This document shows, one piece after another, positions 8,276-16,172 of a stretch of 35,401 nt of DNA (the stretch's first letter is position 1; each line of letters opens with the position of its first letter). Made by a program: the position numbers and the translations under genes. The notes below the pieces were generated by a model. That model made no database searches. It was not told the DNA's origin and saw nothing but the letters and a program-made list of their open reading frames with translations. The DNA is from DATAFF01 sp036257595 (GTDB taxonomy: Bacteria > Pseudomonadota > Alphaproteobacteria > Rhizobiales > Aestuariivirgaceae): assembly GCA_036257595.1 (NCBI GenBank), contig DATAFF010000112.1, positions 1 to 35,401 of the forward strand, given 5' to 3'.

Positions 8276-8342
8276 GGCGTTCACTCCATTCATCACTTCC
8301 GGCGGCAAGCTTATTTGATCTCTGCTGCGAGGCCAACCGCGC

Positions 8343-9233
8343 ATGGATGAAAGACTGAAGGGCGAGTTCATCGTCGCGCCGGATCCCGAGGATCGACGGC
8401 TGGCGAAGGTCGTCACCGGCATCGACCAGGACGGGCGCGAGGCGGAGCAGCGGGTCGTCACCGAGCGGCCGCTGACCATCTTCCTCAATGGCCAGGAGAT
8501 CGTGACGGCGATGACCATCGGCGATCATCCGGAATGGCTGGCGGTCGGCTATCTGCTCAACCAGGGGATGCTCAGAGCGGAGGACGTGATCACCGGCATC
8601 GATCATGACGAGGAGCTCGATGTTGTCGTGGTGCGGACCGCGCACGTGACGAATTTCGAGGAGAAGCTCAAGAAGAAGATTCGGACCTCGGGCTGCGCCC
8701 AGGGGACGATCTTCGGCGATCTCGTTGAATCGATTGCCGATATCGAGCTCTCGAAGGATGCGAAGATCCACACCTCCTGGCTTTACGCGCTGACCCGCAA
8801 GATCAACACGCGACCCTCGCTCTATCTGGCGGCGGGGGCAATCCATGGCTCGGTGCTGTGCCAGGAGGACCGGCCGCTCGTCTATATCGAGGATGTCGGG
8901 CGGCACAATGCGGTCGACAAGATCGCGGGCTATATGATGCTCGAAGGGATCGCGCCGGACGACAAGATCTTCTACACGACCGGTCGGCTGACCTCGGAAA
9001 TGATCCTGAAATGCGTGACCATGCGAATTCCGATCCTGGTGTCGCGCTCGGGCTTCACCGCCTGGGGCGTGGAGCTGGCGCGGCAAGCCGGGCTCACCCT
9101 GATCGGGCGGGCGCGCGGCCAGCGGTTCCTGGCCCTGTCGGGGGCAGAGCGGATCGTGTTCGATGCCGATCTGTCGAAGGTCGGCGAGGAGGATCGGCGA
9201 CATCGGCGCAAAGGGGCGGACGATGGCGACTGA
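8343..9233 (+). CDS. fdhD: FdhD, formate dehydrogenase accessory sulfurtransferase
   Basis: A 296-residue cytoplasmic chaperone. In E. coli, FdhD receives sulfur from IscS and sulfurates the bis-MGD cofactor of formate dehydrogenase. Marks are TERPLTIFLNG (40-50), the cysteine loop TSGCAQG (C118), EDVGRHNAVDK (183-193) and TTGRLTSEM (212-220). The E. coli protein has a CxxC pair; here the second position is Gly (C118-A-Q-G121), leaving one loop cysteine. It begins a fdhD-mobA-mobB-moeA operon in which each gene overlaps the next. The ATG at 8343 has only a weak purine stretch upstream. The charged C-terminus (about 280-296) is poorly conserved. Confidence 0.94.
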   Translation: MDERLKGEFIVAPDPEDRRLAKVVTGIDQDGREAEQRVVTERPLTIFLNGQEIVTAMTIGDHPEWLAVGYLLNQGMLRAEDVITGIDHDEELDVVVVRTAHVTNFEEKLKKKIRTSGCAQGTIFGDLVESIADIELSKDAKIHTSWLYALTRKINTRPSLYLAAGAIHGSVLCQEDRPLVYIEDVGRHNAVDKIAGYMMLEGIAPDDKIFYTTGRLTSEMILKCVTMRIPILVSRSGFTAWGVELARQAGLTLIGRARGQRFLALSGAERIVFDADLSKVGEEDRRHRRKGADDGD

Positions 9234-9843
9234 GGTGGTCGGCGCGATCCTGGCCGGCGGGCTCGCACGCCGCATGGGGGGCGGCGACAAGGGGCTGATC
9301 CGGGTGGGTGGGGAACCGATGCTCAGGCATGTGATCGAGCGCCTCGCGCCGCAGGTCGATGCGATGATGCTCAATGCCAATGGCGATCCAACGCGGTTTG
9401 GCGATTTCGGCCTGCCGGTCTCGGCCGACCCGGTTGCGGGTCATCCGGGCCCGCTGGCGGGAGTGCTGGCCGGCCTCGAATGGGCGGCGCGGCATCATCG
9501 GCAGGCGCGCTTCGTGGTGACGGCAGCCGGCGACACGCCGTTCCTGCCGCGCAATCTGGTGGCCCTGCTAATGGCGGCAATGACGGCCGAGCGTGCCGAG
9601 ATGGCGGTGGCGGCTTCGGGCGGGCGGTCGCATCCGGTGTTTGCCTTATGGCCGGTGACGCTGGCCGAGCCACTGCGCCGGGCCATTGTGGGGGAGGAGA
9701 TCCGCAAGGTCGACCGCTTCACCGCGCGCTACCGGGTGGCGACCGCCGCATTCGAGGACCAGCCGATCGATCCGTTCTTCAACATCAACACGCCGGACGA
9801 CCTTGCCGAAGCCGAGCGGCTGTGGGAGCGGGGGCGGTCGTGA
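9223..9843 (+). CDS. mobA: Molybdenum cofactor guanylyltransferase MobA
   Basis: A 206-residue nucleotidyltransferase that adds GMP from GTP to Mo-molybdopterin, giving the (bis-)MGD cofactor needed by the formate dehydrogenase encoded upstream. The N-terminal GTP-binding signature is LAGGLARRMGG followed by DKGL. AAGDTPFLP (around residue 100) matches the metal/GTP-binding DxP region, and FFNINTPDDL near the C-terminus is typical. The length is normal for the family. The ATG at 9223 lies 11 nt inside the end of fdhD, so translation is probably coupled. A longer in-frame upstream start lies deeper in fdhD and lacks homology. Confidence 0.94.
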   Translation: MATEVVGAILAGGLARRMGGGDKGLIRVGGEPMLRHVIERLAPQVDAMMLNANGDPTRFGDFGLPVSADPVAGHPGPLAGVLAGLEWAARHHRQARFVVTAAGDTPFLPRNLVALLMAAMTAERAEMAVAASGGRSHPVFALWPVTLAEPLRRAIVGEEIRKVDRFTARYRVATAAFEDQPIDPFFNINTPDDLAEAERLWERGRS

Positions 9844-10352
9844 CAAGGCGGGTGCTCGGCGTTGCCGGCTTCAAGAATTCGGGCAAGACCACGCTGGTGG
9901 TGCGCCTCGTCGCGGAGCTGACGCGGCGCGGCTATCGTGTCTCGACCGTGAAACACGCGCATCACTCCTTCGACATCGATCATGAGGGCCGCGACAGCTA
10001 TCGCCACCGCGAGGCCGGTGCCAGCGAGGTGGCGGTGGTATCGCGCTATCGCTGGGCGCTGATGCATGAGCTCGGCGGCACGGAAAGCGACGAGCCGACG
10101 CTCGACGATATTCTCGACAAGCTCGAGCCCTGCGATCTGGTGCTGGTCGAGGGCTATAAGCGCGACCGGAACCATTCCAAGATCGAGATCCGCGATGTCC
10201 GGCAGGACTCACCCAGGCTGATCGACGATCCGACGGTGATCGCGGTGGCGGCCAATGGTGTGGTGGAGGATGCGGGGGTGCCGGTGTTCGACCGCGACGA
10301 TATCGCGGGACTTGCCGATTTCGTGGTGGCTTGGGGGGAGCTGAGAAGGTGA
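9840..10352 (+). CDS. mobB: Molybdopterin-guanine dinucleotide biosynthesis protein MobB
   Basis: A 170-residue P-loop GTPase that assists MobA in MGD assembly. The Walker A motif GFKNSGKTT is at residues 9-17. VKHAHHSFDIDHEGRDS and LVEGYKR are characteristic MobB segments. The start is a GTG that overlaps the mobA stop (GTGA, 9840-9843). The next gene, moeA, starts in the same way, so all three are translationally coupled. Confidence 0.93.
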   Translation: MTRRVLGVAGFKNSGKTTLVVRLVAELTRRGYRVSTVKHAHHSFDIDHEGRDSYRHREAGASEVAVVSRYRWALMHELGGTESDEPTLDDILDKLEPCDLVLVEGYKRDRNHSKIEIRDVRQDSPRLIDDPTVIAVAANGVVEDAGVPVFDRDDIAGLADFVVAWGELRR

Positions 10353-11605
10353 CCCGCCGGCTCGAGGACGATTGCTTTCGGCATGATCGCGACCGCCTCA
10401 AGCATGAGGACGCGATCGCGCTCATTCGCGACCGTCTCAAGCCGGTGGCCGAGAGCGAGGCGGTGGCGCTCGCGGACGCCCATGGCCGGGTGCTCGCCAG
10501 CGACGTGGTGGCGCCACGCGATGTGCCGCAATTCGCCAATGCGGCGGTCGATGGCTACGCGGTGGCGCATGGCTCGGTTGGCGCAACCGGCGGCACACTC
10601 GCGGTGACGATACGGGCGGCGGCCGGCCACCCGGCGGCCAAGCCGGTCGGTCCGGGTGAGGCGGCCCGGATCTTCACCGGCGCGGCGATCCCCGAGGGCG
10701 CCGACACGGTAATCATGCAGGAGGATGTGACGGTCGATGGCGACCGGATCGTGATCGGCGGCGCCATCCGCCGCGGGGCGAATGTGCGGAAGGCCGGGGA
10801 GGACCTCAGGGCCGGCCAGGTGGCGGTCAGGGCGGGAACGCGGCTGAGGCCCCAGGAGGTGGCGGCGATCGCCTCGACCGGCGCCGACCGGGTGCGCTGC
10901 TTTCGGCGCTTGAGGGTCGGCGTGCTATCGACCGGTGATGAGCTGGTCGAGCCGGGCGAGCCGCTGGCGCTGGGTCAGGTCTATGATTCCAATCGGCATC
11001 TCCTGGCCGGCCTTCTCGCCTCGCAGGGCGCCGAGATGGTGGCGCTGGGGCGCGTTTGCGATGCCGCGGAGACGGTCGAGGCGCGGCTGCGGCAGGCCGC
11101 GGTCACGTGCGACGTCATCCTGACCACCGGCGGGGTCAGCCGCGGCGAGACCGATTTCGTGGTCGAGACGATCAAAAGGCTCGGCTCGCTCCATGCCTGG
11201 CAGATCGCGGTCAAGCCCGGCCGGCCGCTGGCGATCGGCCAGATCGGCGATGCGGTGGTATTCGGCCTGCCCGGCAATCCGGTAGCGGTGTTCGTGACGT
11301 TTCTGCTCTATGCCGTGCCGATGCTGGCACAACTCCAGGGCGCCAATCCGAGCGTGCCGCGGCGCTATCCGGTCCCGGCCGGCTTCGATTTCACCGGGCG
11401 CAAGCGGGGACGGCGGGAATTCTGGCGGGGCTATATCGCCGACGGTCCGGACGGTCCCCGGCTCATGAAATTCGAGCGCGACGGATCGGGGCTGATCTCG
11501 GGCCTGGTCCAGGCCGAAGGGCTGATCGACATTCCCGAATCGACAGGGGACGTCCATGTCGGCGATCTCCTGGCTTTCATTCCGTTCGGGGAATTCGGGA
11601 TTTAG
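10349..11605 (+). CDS. moeA: Molybdopterin molybdenumtransferase MoeA
   Basis: A 418-residue enzyme that inserts molybdate into adenylylated molybdopterin (the MogA product). Marks are the N-terminal MoeA segment ANAAVDGYAV, the MoCF-binding domain with GVLSTGDELVEPG and TTGGVSRGETD, and the PGNPVAV motif. The C-terminal beta-barrel domain ends at the stop. The GTG start at 10349 overlaps the mobB stop by 4 nt. MoeA proteins also handle tungsten in some organisms; which metal is used here cannot be told. mogA and the moaABCDE genes are not in the window. Confidence 0.94.
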   Translation: MTRRLEDDCFRHDRDRLKHEDAIALIRDRLKPVAESEAVALADAHGRVLASDVVAPRDVPQFANAAVDGYAVAHGSVGATGGTLAVTIRAAAGHPAAKPVGPGEAARIFTGAAIPEGADTVIMQEDVTVDGDRIVIGGAIRRGANVRKAGEDLRAGQVAVRAGTRLRPQEVAAIASTGADRVRCFRRLRVGVLSTGDELVEPGEPLALGQVYDSNRHLLAGLLASQGAEMVALGRVCDAAETVEARLRQAAVTCDVILTTGGVSRGETDFVVETIKRLGSLHAWQIAVKPGRPLAIGQIGDAVVFGLPGNPVAVFVTFLLYAVPMLAQLQGANPSVPRRYPVPAGFDFTGRKRGRREFWRGYIADGPDGPRLMKFERDGSGLISGLVQAEGLIDIPESTGDVHVGDLLAFIPFGEFGI

Positions 11606-11675
11606 AGCATCTAGCGAGAGCGGCGGAAGACCGCTAAATAACGCCGCATCGCTCGTGATGGAGAATCTGAGCCTC

Positions 11676-13088
11676 ATGGCCAAACCGCGGACGCTGTACG
11701 ACAAGATCTGGGACGATCACCTGGTGCATCAGGGGGAGGACGGCACCGCGCTGCTCTATATCGATCGCCACCTCGTCCATGAGGTCACGAGCCCGCAGGC
11801 TTTCGAGGGCTTGCGGCAGGCCGGCCGCAAGGTGCGGCATCCAGAGAAGACGCTGGCGGTGGTGGATCACAATGTGCCGACCACCGATCGGTCGCATGGC
11901 ATCGAGGAACCGGAAAGCCGGCACCAGGTGGAGACCCTGGCGCGCAATGCGGCGGAGTTCGGCATCACCTACTTCTCCGAGCTCGATCAGCGGCAGGGGA
12001 TCGTCCATGCCATCGGGCCCGAGCAGGGCTTCACGCTGCCCGGGACGACGATCGTGTGCGGCGACAGCCATACCTCGACGCATGGCGCCTTCGGGGCGCT
12101 CGCCCATGGCATCGGCACATCGGAGGTGGAGCATGTGCTGGCCACCCAGACGCTGATCCAGCAGAGCAAGGCCCGCAACATGAAGGTCGAGGTCACCGGC
12201 CAGCTGGCGGCGGGGGCGACGGCAAAGGACATCATCCTCGCCATCATCGGCCAGATCGGCACGGCCGGCGGGACCGGCCACGTCATCGAATATTGCGGCG
12301 AGGCGATCGAAGCCCTGTCGATGGAAGGGCGCATGACGGTTTGCAACATGTCGATCGAAGGCGGAGCGCGAGCCGGGCTCATCCGTCCCGACGACAAGGC
12401 CTATGCCTTCCTGAAAGGGCGGCCGATGGCGCCCAAGGGACAGCATTGGGACCACGCTGTCGCGCACTGGCGGGCCGAGCTCTTCTCCGACGAGGGGGCC
12501 GAATTCGATCGGGTCATCCGGCTCGATGCGGCGCAGCTGCCGCCGATCGTCTCCTGGGGCACGAGCCCGGAGGACGTCATCTCGGTCGAAGGCGTCGTTC
12601 CCGATCCAGACCAGATCACCGACGAGGCGCGCCGCCAGTCGAAGAAGCGAGCGCTCGACTATATGGGGCTGAAGGCGGGAACCCGAATCGTCGACATCGC
12701 GATCGACAAGGTGTTCATCGGCTCCTGCACCAATGGCCGAATCGAGGATCTCCGGGCCGCAGCGGCGATCGTGCGCGGCCACAAGGTGCATGAGGGCGTG
12801 TCGGCGATGGTGGTGCCGGCCTCCGGCCTGGTGAAGGCGCAGGCCGAGGCGGAAGGGCTCGACAAGATCTTCAAGGAAGCAGGATTCGAGTGGCGGGAGG
12901 CGGGCTGCTCGATGTGCCTCGGGATGAATCCCGATCAGCTCAAGCCCGAGGAGCGCTGTGCCTCGACATCGAATCGCAACTTCGAAGGGCGGCAGGGCTA
13001 TCGCGGCCGCACGCATCTGGTGTCGCCGGCCATGGCAGCAGCCGCGGCAGTTGCAGGCAAATTCGTAGATGTTAGGAAGTGGAATTGA
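11676..13088 (+). CDS. leuC: 3-isopropylmalate dehydratase large subunit LeuC
   Basis: A 470-residue aconitase-family subunit that isomerises 2- and 3-isopropylmalate in leucine synthesis and binds a [4Fe-4S] cluster. The cluster cysteines are C351 (GSCTNGR), C411 and C414 (CSMCLGMNPD). CGDSHTSTHGAFG (128-140) is the family active-site signature. The length matches the family (about 466-470). The ATG at 11676 gives the standard MAK-TLYDK start; GGAG lies 12 nt upstream. An in-frame ATG at 11658 would add six residues. It needs LeuD as small subunit, and no leuD is encoded between leuC and leuB or elsewhere in the window. Confidence 0.95.
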   Translation: MAKPRTLYDKIWDDHLVHQGEDGTALLYIDRHLVHEVTSPQAFEGLRQAGRKVRHPEKTLAVVDHNVPTTDRSHGIEEPESRHQVETLARNAAEFGITYFSELDQRQGIVHAIGPEQGFTLPGTTIVCGDSHTSTHGAFGALAHGIGTSEVEHVLATQTLIQQSKARNMKVEVTGQLAAGATAKDIILAIIGQIGTAGGTGHVIEYCGEAIEALSMEGRMTVCNMSIEGGARAGLIRPDDKAYAFLKGRPMAPKGQHWDHAVAHWRAELFSDEGAEFDRVIRLDAAQLPPIVSWGTSPEDVISVEGVVPDPDQITDEARRQSKKRALDYMGLKAGTRIVDIAIDKVFIGSCTNGRIEDLRAAAAIVRGHKVHEGVSAMVVPASGLVKAQAEAEGLDKIFKEAGFEWREAGCSMCLGMNPDQLKPEERCASTSNRNFEGRQGYRGRTHLVSPAMAAAAAVAGKFVDVRKWN

Positions 13089-13155
13089 AGTTGAATCGTC
13101 GGAGCGAATGTGGTGAAAGGCAGTTAAGGGGATTGAAATGTCAAGTTGATAGGGG

Positions 13156-13177
13156 TGGTCGCATGGATTGGCGACCA
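13156..13177. other. Hairpin downstream of leuC
   Basis: A perfect 7-bp inverted repeat, TGGTCGC (13156-13162) / GCGACCA (13171-13177), with an 8-nt loop in the leuC to small-ORF gap. No T-tract follows, so it is not a standard intrinsic terminator. It may slow or process the transcript, or be an operator. Confidence 0.35.
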
Positions 13178-13197
13178 ATAATTGAGGGGGGTCGGGG

Positions 13198-13344
13198 ATG
13201 TCGACTGTTTCCGCGGATGCTCGTTTTCTGCGCCGCATCTTGATCGGGCTTATCCTTGCGACAGCGCTGGCAGGTGCGGCAACCGGGCTTGTCACGGTCG
13301 AAGCGTCATCGCCGGGATTGTTGTCTAACGTCGTGGGACGTTGA
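13198..13344 (+). CDS. Small single-span membrane protein (hypothetical, 48 aa)
   Basis: A short ORF with ATG at 13198 preceded by a strong purine-rich stretch (GGGGGG and GGGG within 15 nt upstream). It begins MSTVSADARFLRRI, then has a hydrophobic helix (about residues 14-34, rich in Leu, Ile, Ala and Gly), then a short polar end. The positive charges before the helix predict an N-in orientation. Its stop overlaps a TTG start of the next gene (TTGA, 13341-13344), which supports real translation. The function is not recognised. It lies where leuD might be expected between leuC and leuB. Confidence 0.5.
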   Translation: MSTVSADARFLRRILIGLILATALAGAATGLVTVEASSPGLLSNVVGR

Positions 13345-13763
13345 ACCGAAAAGGCAAAGATCTCAGCGGGCTGTCCAGGTTGCTGTCGCCGACAGCGACC
13401 GAGTTCGAAAGGCTTGCCGAAGCGAGCTGGCAGGCGTTGCCGGAACTGTTCCGACGCTCCGTCGGCCGGCTGGTCATCCGCATCGAGGAATGGCCGAGCG
13501 AGGATGCATTGGCCGAGCTTGGCCTCACTTCGCCCTATGATCTTCTCGGATTGTTCCGCGGCGTCGGCATGGCGCATGCGAGCGTCACCTATCCGACGGT
13601 CGAGCCGAACATGGTGTTCCTGTACCGGCGGCCGATTCTCGATTATTGGGCCGAGCACGAGGAGTCGCTGGGCTCCTTGATCACCCATGTGCTGGTGCAT
13701 GAGATCGGCCATCATTTCGGCTTGTCGGACGAGGACATGGCGCGAATCGAGGCTGGAGGCTGA
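13341..13763 (+). CDS. Zincin-like metallopeptidase family protein
   Basis: A 140-residue protein of the small metallopeptidase family formerly listed as DUF1025. The zinc site is HEIGHHFG near the C-terminus (HExxH plus a downstream acidic region DEDMARIE). SPYDLLGLFRG and the FLYRRPILD segment are typical of the family. No signal peptide is visible, so it is probably cytoplasmic; substrates of this family are not known. The start is uncertain. TTG 13341 overlaps the stop of the preceding small ORF and would be coupled to it; another in-frame TTG at 13380 gives a product closer to the family length. A palindromic heptamer element begins 3 nt after the stop. Confidence 0.82.
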   Translation: MNRKGKDLSGLSRLLSPTATEFERLAEASWQALPELFRRSVGRLVIRIEEWPSEDALAELGLTSPYDLLGLFRGVGMAHASVTYPTVEPNMVFLYRRPILDYWAEHEESLGSLITHVLVHEIGHHFGLSDEDMARIEAGG

Positions 13764-13766
13764 AGA

Positions 13767-13838
13767 GGCAGTCGGCTTTAGGCAGTTGGCAGTGACCAGC
13801 GCTCCGCGCCCTGCCTAATGCCTACTGCCATGAGGTGC
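13767..13838. repeat. Palindromic heptamer repeat element, copy 1
   Basis: The left arm is four heptamers, GGCAGTC-GGCTTTA-GGCAGTT-GGCAGTG (13767-13794). The right arm is GCCTAAT-GCCTACT-GCCATGA (13813-13833), which is roughly the reverse complement of the left. A short GC-rich spacer separates them. It ends in TGAGGTGC, as copy 2 does (32503-32570). Each arm keeps strict 7-nt spacing. It starts 3 nt after the metallopeptidase stop. Confidence 0.8.
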
Positions 13839-13934
13839 AATCATTCGCGTTCTCGCCTGAACTGATGAAGCTTGCCAGGAGCGGGTCCAAGGCTTACCGA
13901 TCGGCAATCATGCTCTAGAGGGCTTCGACAGCAA

Positions 13935-15047
13935 ATGGCATCCTACAAACTCCTCCTCCTCGCCGGCGACGGCATCGGGCCCGAGGTGATGGGCGAGCTC
14001 AAGGCGATCATCGCCTGGCTCAACGCGCAGCGCATCGCCAGTTTCGAGGTCGAGGAAGGTCTGGTGGGCGGGGTGGCCTATGACACCCATGGCGAAGCGA
14101 TCTCGGAAAGCGACATGGCGAAGGCCATGGCGAGCGATGCCGTGGTGTTCGGGGCGGTCGGCGGACCCAAATGGGACGGCGTCCCTTACGACAAGCGGCC
14201 GGAAGCCGGGTTGCTGCGGCTCCGCAAGGACCTCGCGCTCTATGCCAATCTCAGGCCGGCGATCTGCTACCCGGCGCTGGCCGACGCCTCCTCGCTCAAG
14301 CGCGAGGTGGTGGAGGGCCTCGACCTCCTGATCGTGCGCGAGCTCACCGGCGGGGTCTATTTCGGCGAGCCCAAGACCATCACCGATCTCGGGAATGGCC
14401 AGAAGCGCGCCATCGATACTCAGGTCTATGACACGTTCGAGATCGATCGGGTGTCGCGGGTGGCGTTCGACCTGGCGCGACAGCGGCGCAACAAGGTCCA
14501 TTCGGCGGAAAAGCGCAATGTGATGAAGTCGGGGGTGCTATGGAACGAGGTGGTGAGCCGGGTGCATCGCGAGAACTATCGCGATGTCGAGCTCGAGCAC
14601 ATCCTCGCCGACAATTGCGGCATGCAGCTGGTGCGCTCGCCGAAGCAGTTCGACGTGATCGTTACTGACAATCTGTTCGGCGACATCCTGTCCGATGTGG
14701 CGGCGATGCTGACGGGGTCGCTCGGCATGCTGCCGTCGGCATCGCTCGGCGCGGTCGATCCCAAGAGCGGGCGGCGGAAGGCGCTTTACGAGCCGGTCCA
14801 TGGCTCGGCGCCCGACATCGCCGGCAAGGGCGTGGCCAACCCGATTGCGATGATCGCGTCCTTCGCCATGGCGTTGCGCTATTCCTTCGACCTCAAGCGC
14901 TGGGCCGATCTCTTGGACGAGGCGATCGCGGCGGCGCTCAAGCGCAACATCCGGACCGGCGACATCATGCAGCCGGGGATGACCAGGGTCGGCACAAGCG
15001 AGATGGGCGACGCGATCCGGGAGGAGCTGGTCCGCCGCGCCGGCTGA
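13935..15047 (+). CDS. leuB: 3-isopropylmalate dehydrogenase LeuB
   Basis: A 370-residue cytoplasmic NAD-dependent oxidative decarboxylase that converts 3-isopropylmalate to 2-ketoisocaproate in leucine synthesis. Marks are AGDGIGPEV (10-18), GAVGGPKWD, the substrate-binding RLRKDLALYANLRP (arginines), RELTGGVYFGEP, the metal-site aspartates in TDNLFGDILSD, and the NAD motif EPVHGSAPDIAGKG. The length matches the family. The ATG at 13935 gives the canonical start; AGAGGG is about 12 nt upstream. It lies 171 bp after the metallopeptidase gene, a gap that contains the heptamer repeat. Confidence 0.96.
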   Translation: MASYKLLLLAGDGIGPEVMGELKAIIAWLNAQRIASFEVEEGLVGGVAYDTHGEAISESDMAKAMASDAVVFGAVGGPKWDGVPYDKRPEAGLLRLRKDLALYANLRPAICYPALADASSLKREVVEGLDLLIVRELTGGVYFGEPKTITDLGNGQKRAIDTQVYDTFEIDRVSRVAFDLARQRRNKVHSAEKRNVMKSGVLWNEVVSRVHRENYRDVELEHILADNCGMQLVRSPKQFDVIVTDNLFGDILSDVAAMLTGSLGMLPSASLGAVDPKSGRRKALYEPVHGSAPDIAGKGVANPIAMIASFAMALRYSFDLKRWADLLDEAIAAALKRNIRTGDIMQPGMTRVGTSEMGDAIREELVRRAG

Positions 15048-15071
15048 GGGGGAAACGGAGCCTCTCGTTTA

Positions 15072-15099
15072 TTGACTGTGCGGCAAATGATGTTATCGA
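15072..15099 (+). promoter_or_regulatory. Candidate sigma-70 type promoter for asd
   Basis: TTGACT (15072-15077) matches the -35 consensus at five of six positions. A 16-nt spacer leads to TATCGA (15094-15099), a partial -10. The predicted leader to the asd ATG is about 23 nt and includes GAAGGA. Confidence 0.45.
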
Positions 15100-15128
15100 A
15101 AGCTGCCGCGAGGAAGGATCAGGTCAAA

Positions 15129-16166
15129 ATGGGCTACAAGGTTGCAGTCGTCGGCGCTACCGGCAATGTCGGCCGGGAAATGCTCAATATCCTCGCCGAG
15201 CGCGAGTTTCCGGTGGACCAGGCCTATGCCATAGCGTCCCGCCGGTCGCTCGGGACCGAGGTGTCGTTCGGCGACAAGGTGGTCAAATGCCTCGATCTGA
15301 ACCAGTTCGACTTCGCGAAGGTCGATTTCTGCCTGATGTCGGCCGGTTCGGCGGTGTCCAAGGAATGGTCGCCGCGAATCGGCGCCGCGGGGGCGATCGT
15401 GATCGACAATTCCTCGTGCTGGCGCTACGACCCCGAGGTGCCGTTGATCGTGCCGGAGGTCAATGCGGCGGCGCTGGTCGACTATATGGGGCGGCCCAAC
15501 CGGCGCAACATCATCGCCAATCCCAATTGCTCGACCGCCCAGCTCGTCGTCGTGCTGAAGCCGCTGCATGATCTCGCCCGCATCAAGCGGGTGGTGGTCG
15601 CGACCTATCAGTCGGTGTCGGGGGCCGGCAAGGACGCGATGGACGAGCTGTGGAACCAGACCAAGGGCATCTTCGTCACCGATCCGCCGGAGCCGAAGAA
15701 GTTCACCAAGCAGATCGCCTTCAACGTCATTCCGCATGTCGACGTGTTCATGGATTCGGGAGACACGCGCGAGGAGTGGAAGATGACGGCCGAGACCAAG
15801 AAGATCCTCGATCCCAAGATCAAGCTCACCGCAACCTGCGTGCGGGTGCCGGTGTTCGTCGGCCATTCGGAGGCGGTGAATATCGAGTTCGAGCGGCCGA
15901 TCACGGCCGAGGAGGCGCGCGAGACCTTGCGCGAGGCTCCCGGCTGCCTGGTCGTCGACAAGCGCGAGGATGGCGGCTATGTGACGCCGGTCGAATGCGT
16001 CGGCGATTACGCGACCTATGTTTCGCGGATTCGCGAGGACATCACGACCGAGAACGGCATCAATCTGTGGATCGTCTCCGACAATCTGCGCAAAGGTGCG
16101 GCACTCAACACGGTGCAGATCGCCGAGACGATCATCAATCGCGGGCTCATGAAGAAGGCGGCCTAG
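15129..16166 (+). CDS. asd: Aspartate-semialdehyde dehydrogenase
   Basis: A 345-residue cytoplasmic enzyme that reduces aspartyl phosphate with NADPH to aspartate semialdehyde, the branch point to lysine, threonine, methionine and diaminopimelate. The NADP-binding GATGNVGREM (9-18) opens the protein. The catalytic cysteine is in NPNCSTAQ (C134). QSVSGAGKDAMDEL and RVPVFVGHSE follow in the expected order. The ATG at 15129 gives the standard MGYKVAVVGATG start. The gene follows leuB by 81 bp and has its own candidate promoter. Confidence 0.96.
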   Translation: MGYKVAVVGATGNVGREMLNILAEREFPVDQAYAIASRRSLGTEVSFGDKVVKCLDLNQFDFAKVDFCLMSAGSAVSKEWSPRIGAAGAIVIDNSSCWRYDPEVPLIVPEVNAAALVDYMGRPNRRNIIANPNCSTAQLVVVLKPLHDLARIKRVVVATYQSVSGAGKDAMDELWNQTKGIFVTDPPEPKKFTKQIAFNVIPHVDVFMDSGDTREEWKMTAETKKILDPKIKLTATCVRVPVFVGHSEAVNIEFERPITAEEARETLREAPGCLVVDKREDGGYVTPVECVGDYATYVSRIREDITTENGINLWIVSDNLRKGAALNTVQIAETIINRGLMKKAA

Positions 16167-16172
16167 GATCGA

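Noticed and set aside
11619..11635. Hairpin AGCGG/CCGCT between moeA and leuC
   Set aside because: Only a 5-bp stem and no T-run follows, so it is not supportable as a terminator.
11634..13715. Minus-strand open frame of 693 codons opposite leuC
   Set aside because: Antisense shadow crossing leuC and the following genes, with no domain.
13861..13895. TTGCCA-N17-TACCGA as a leuB promoter
   Set aside because: The -35 is fair, but the -10 matches only two of six positions.
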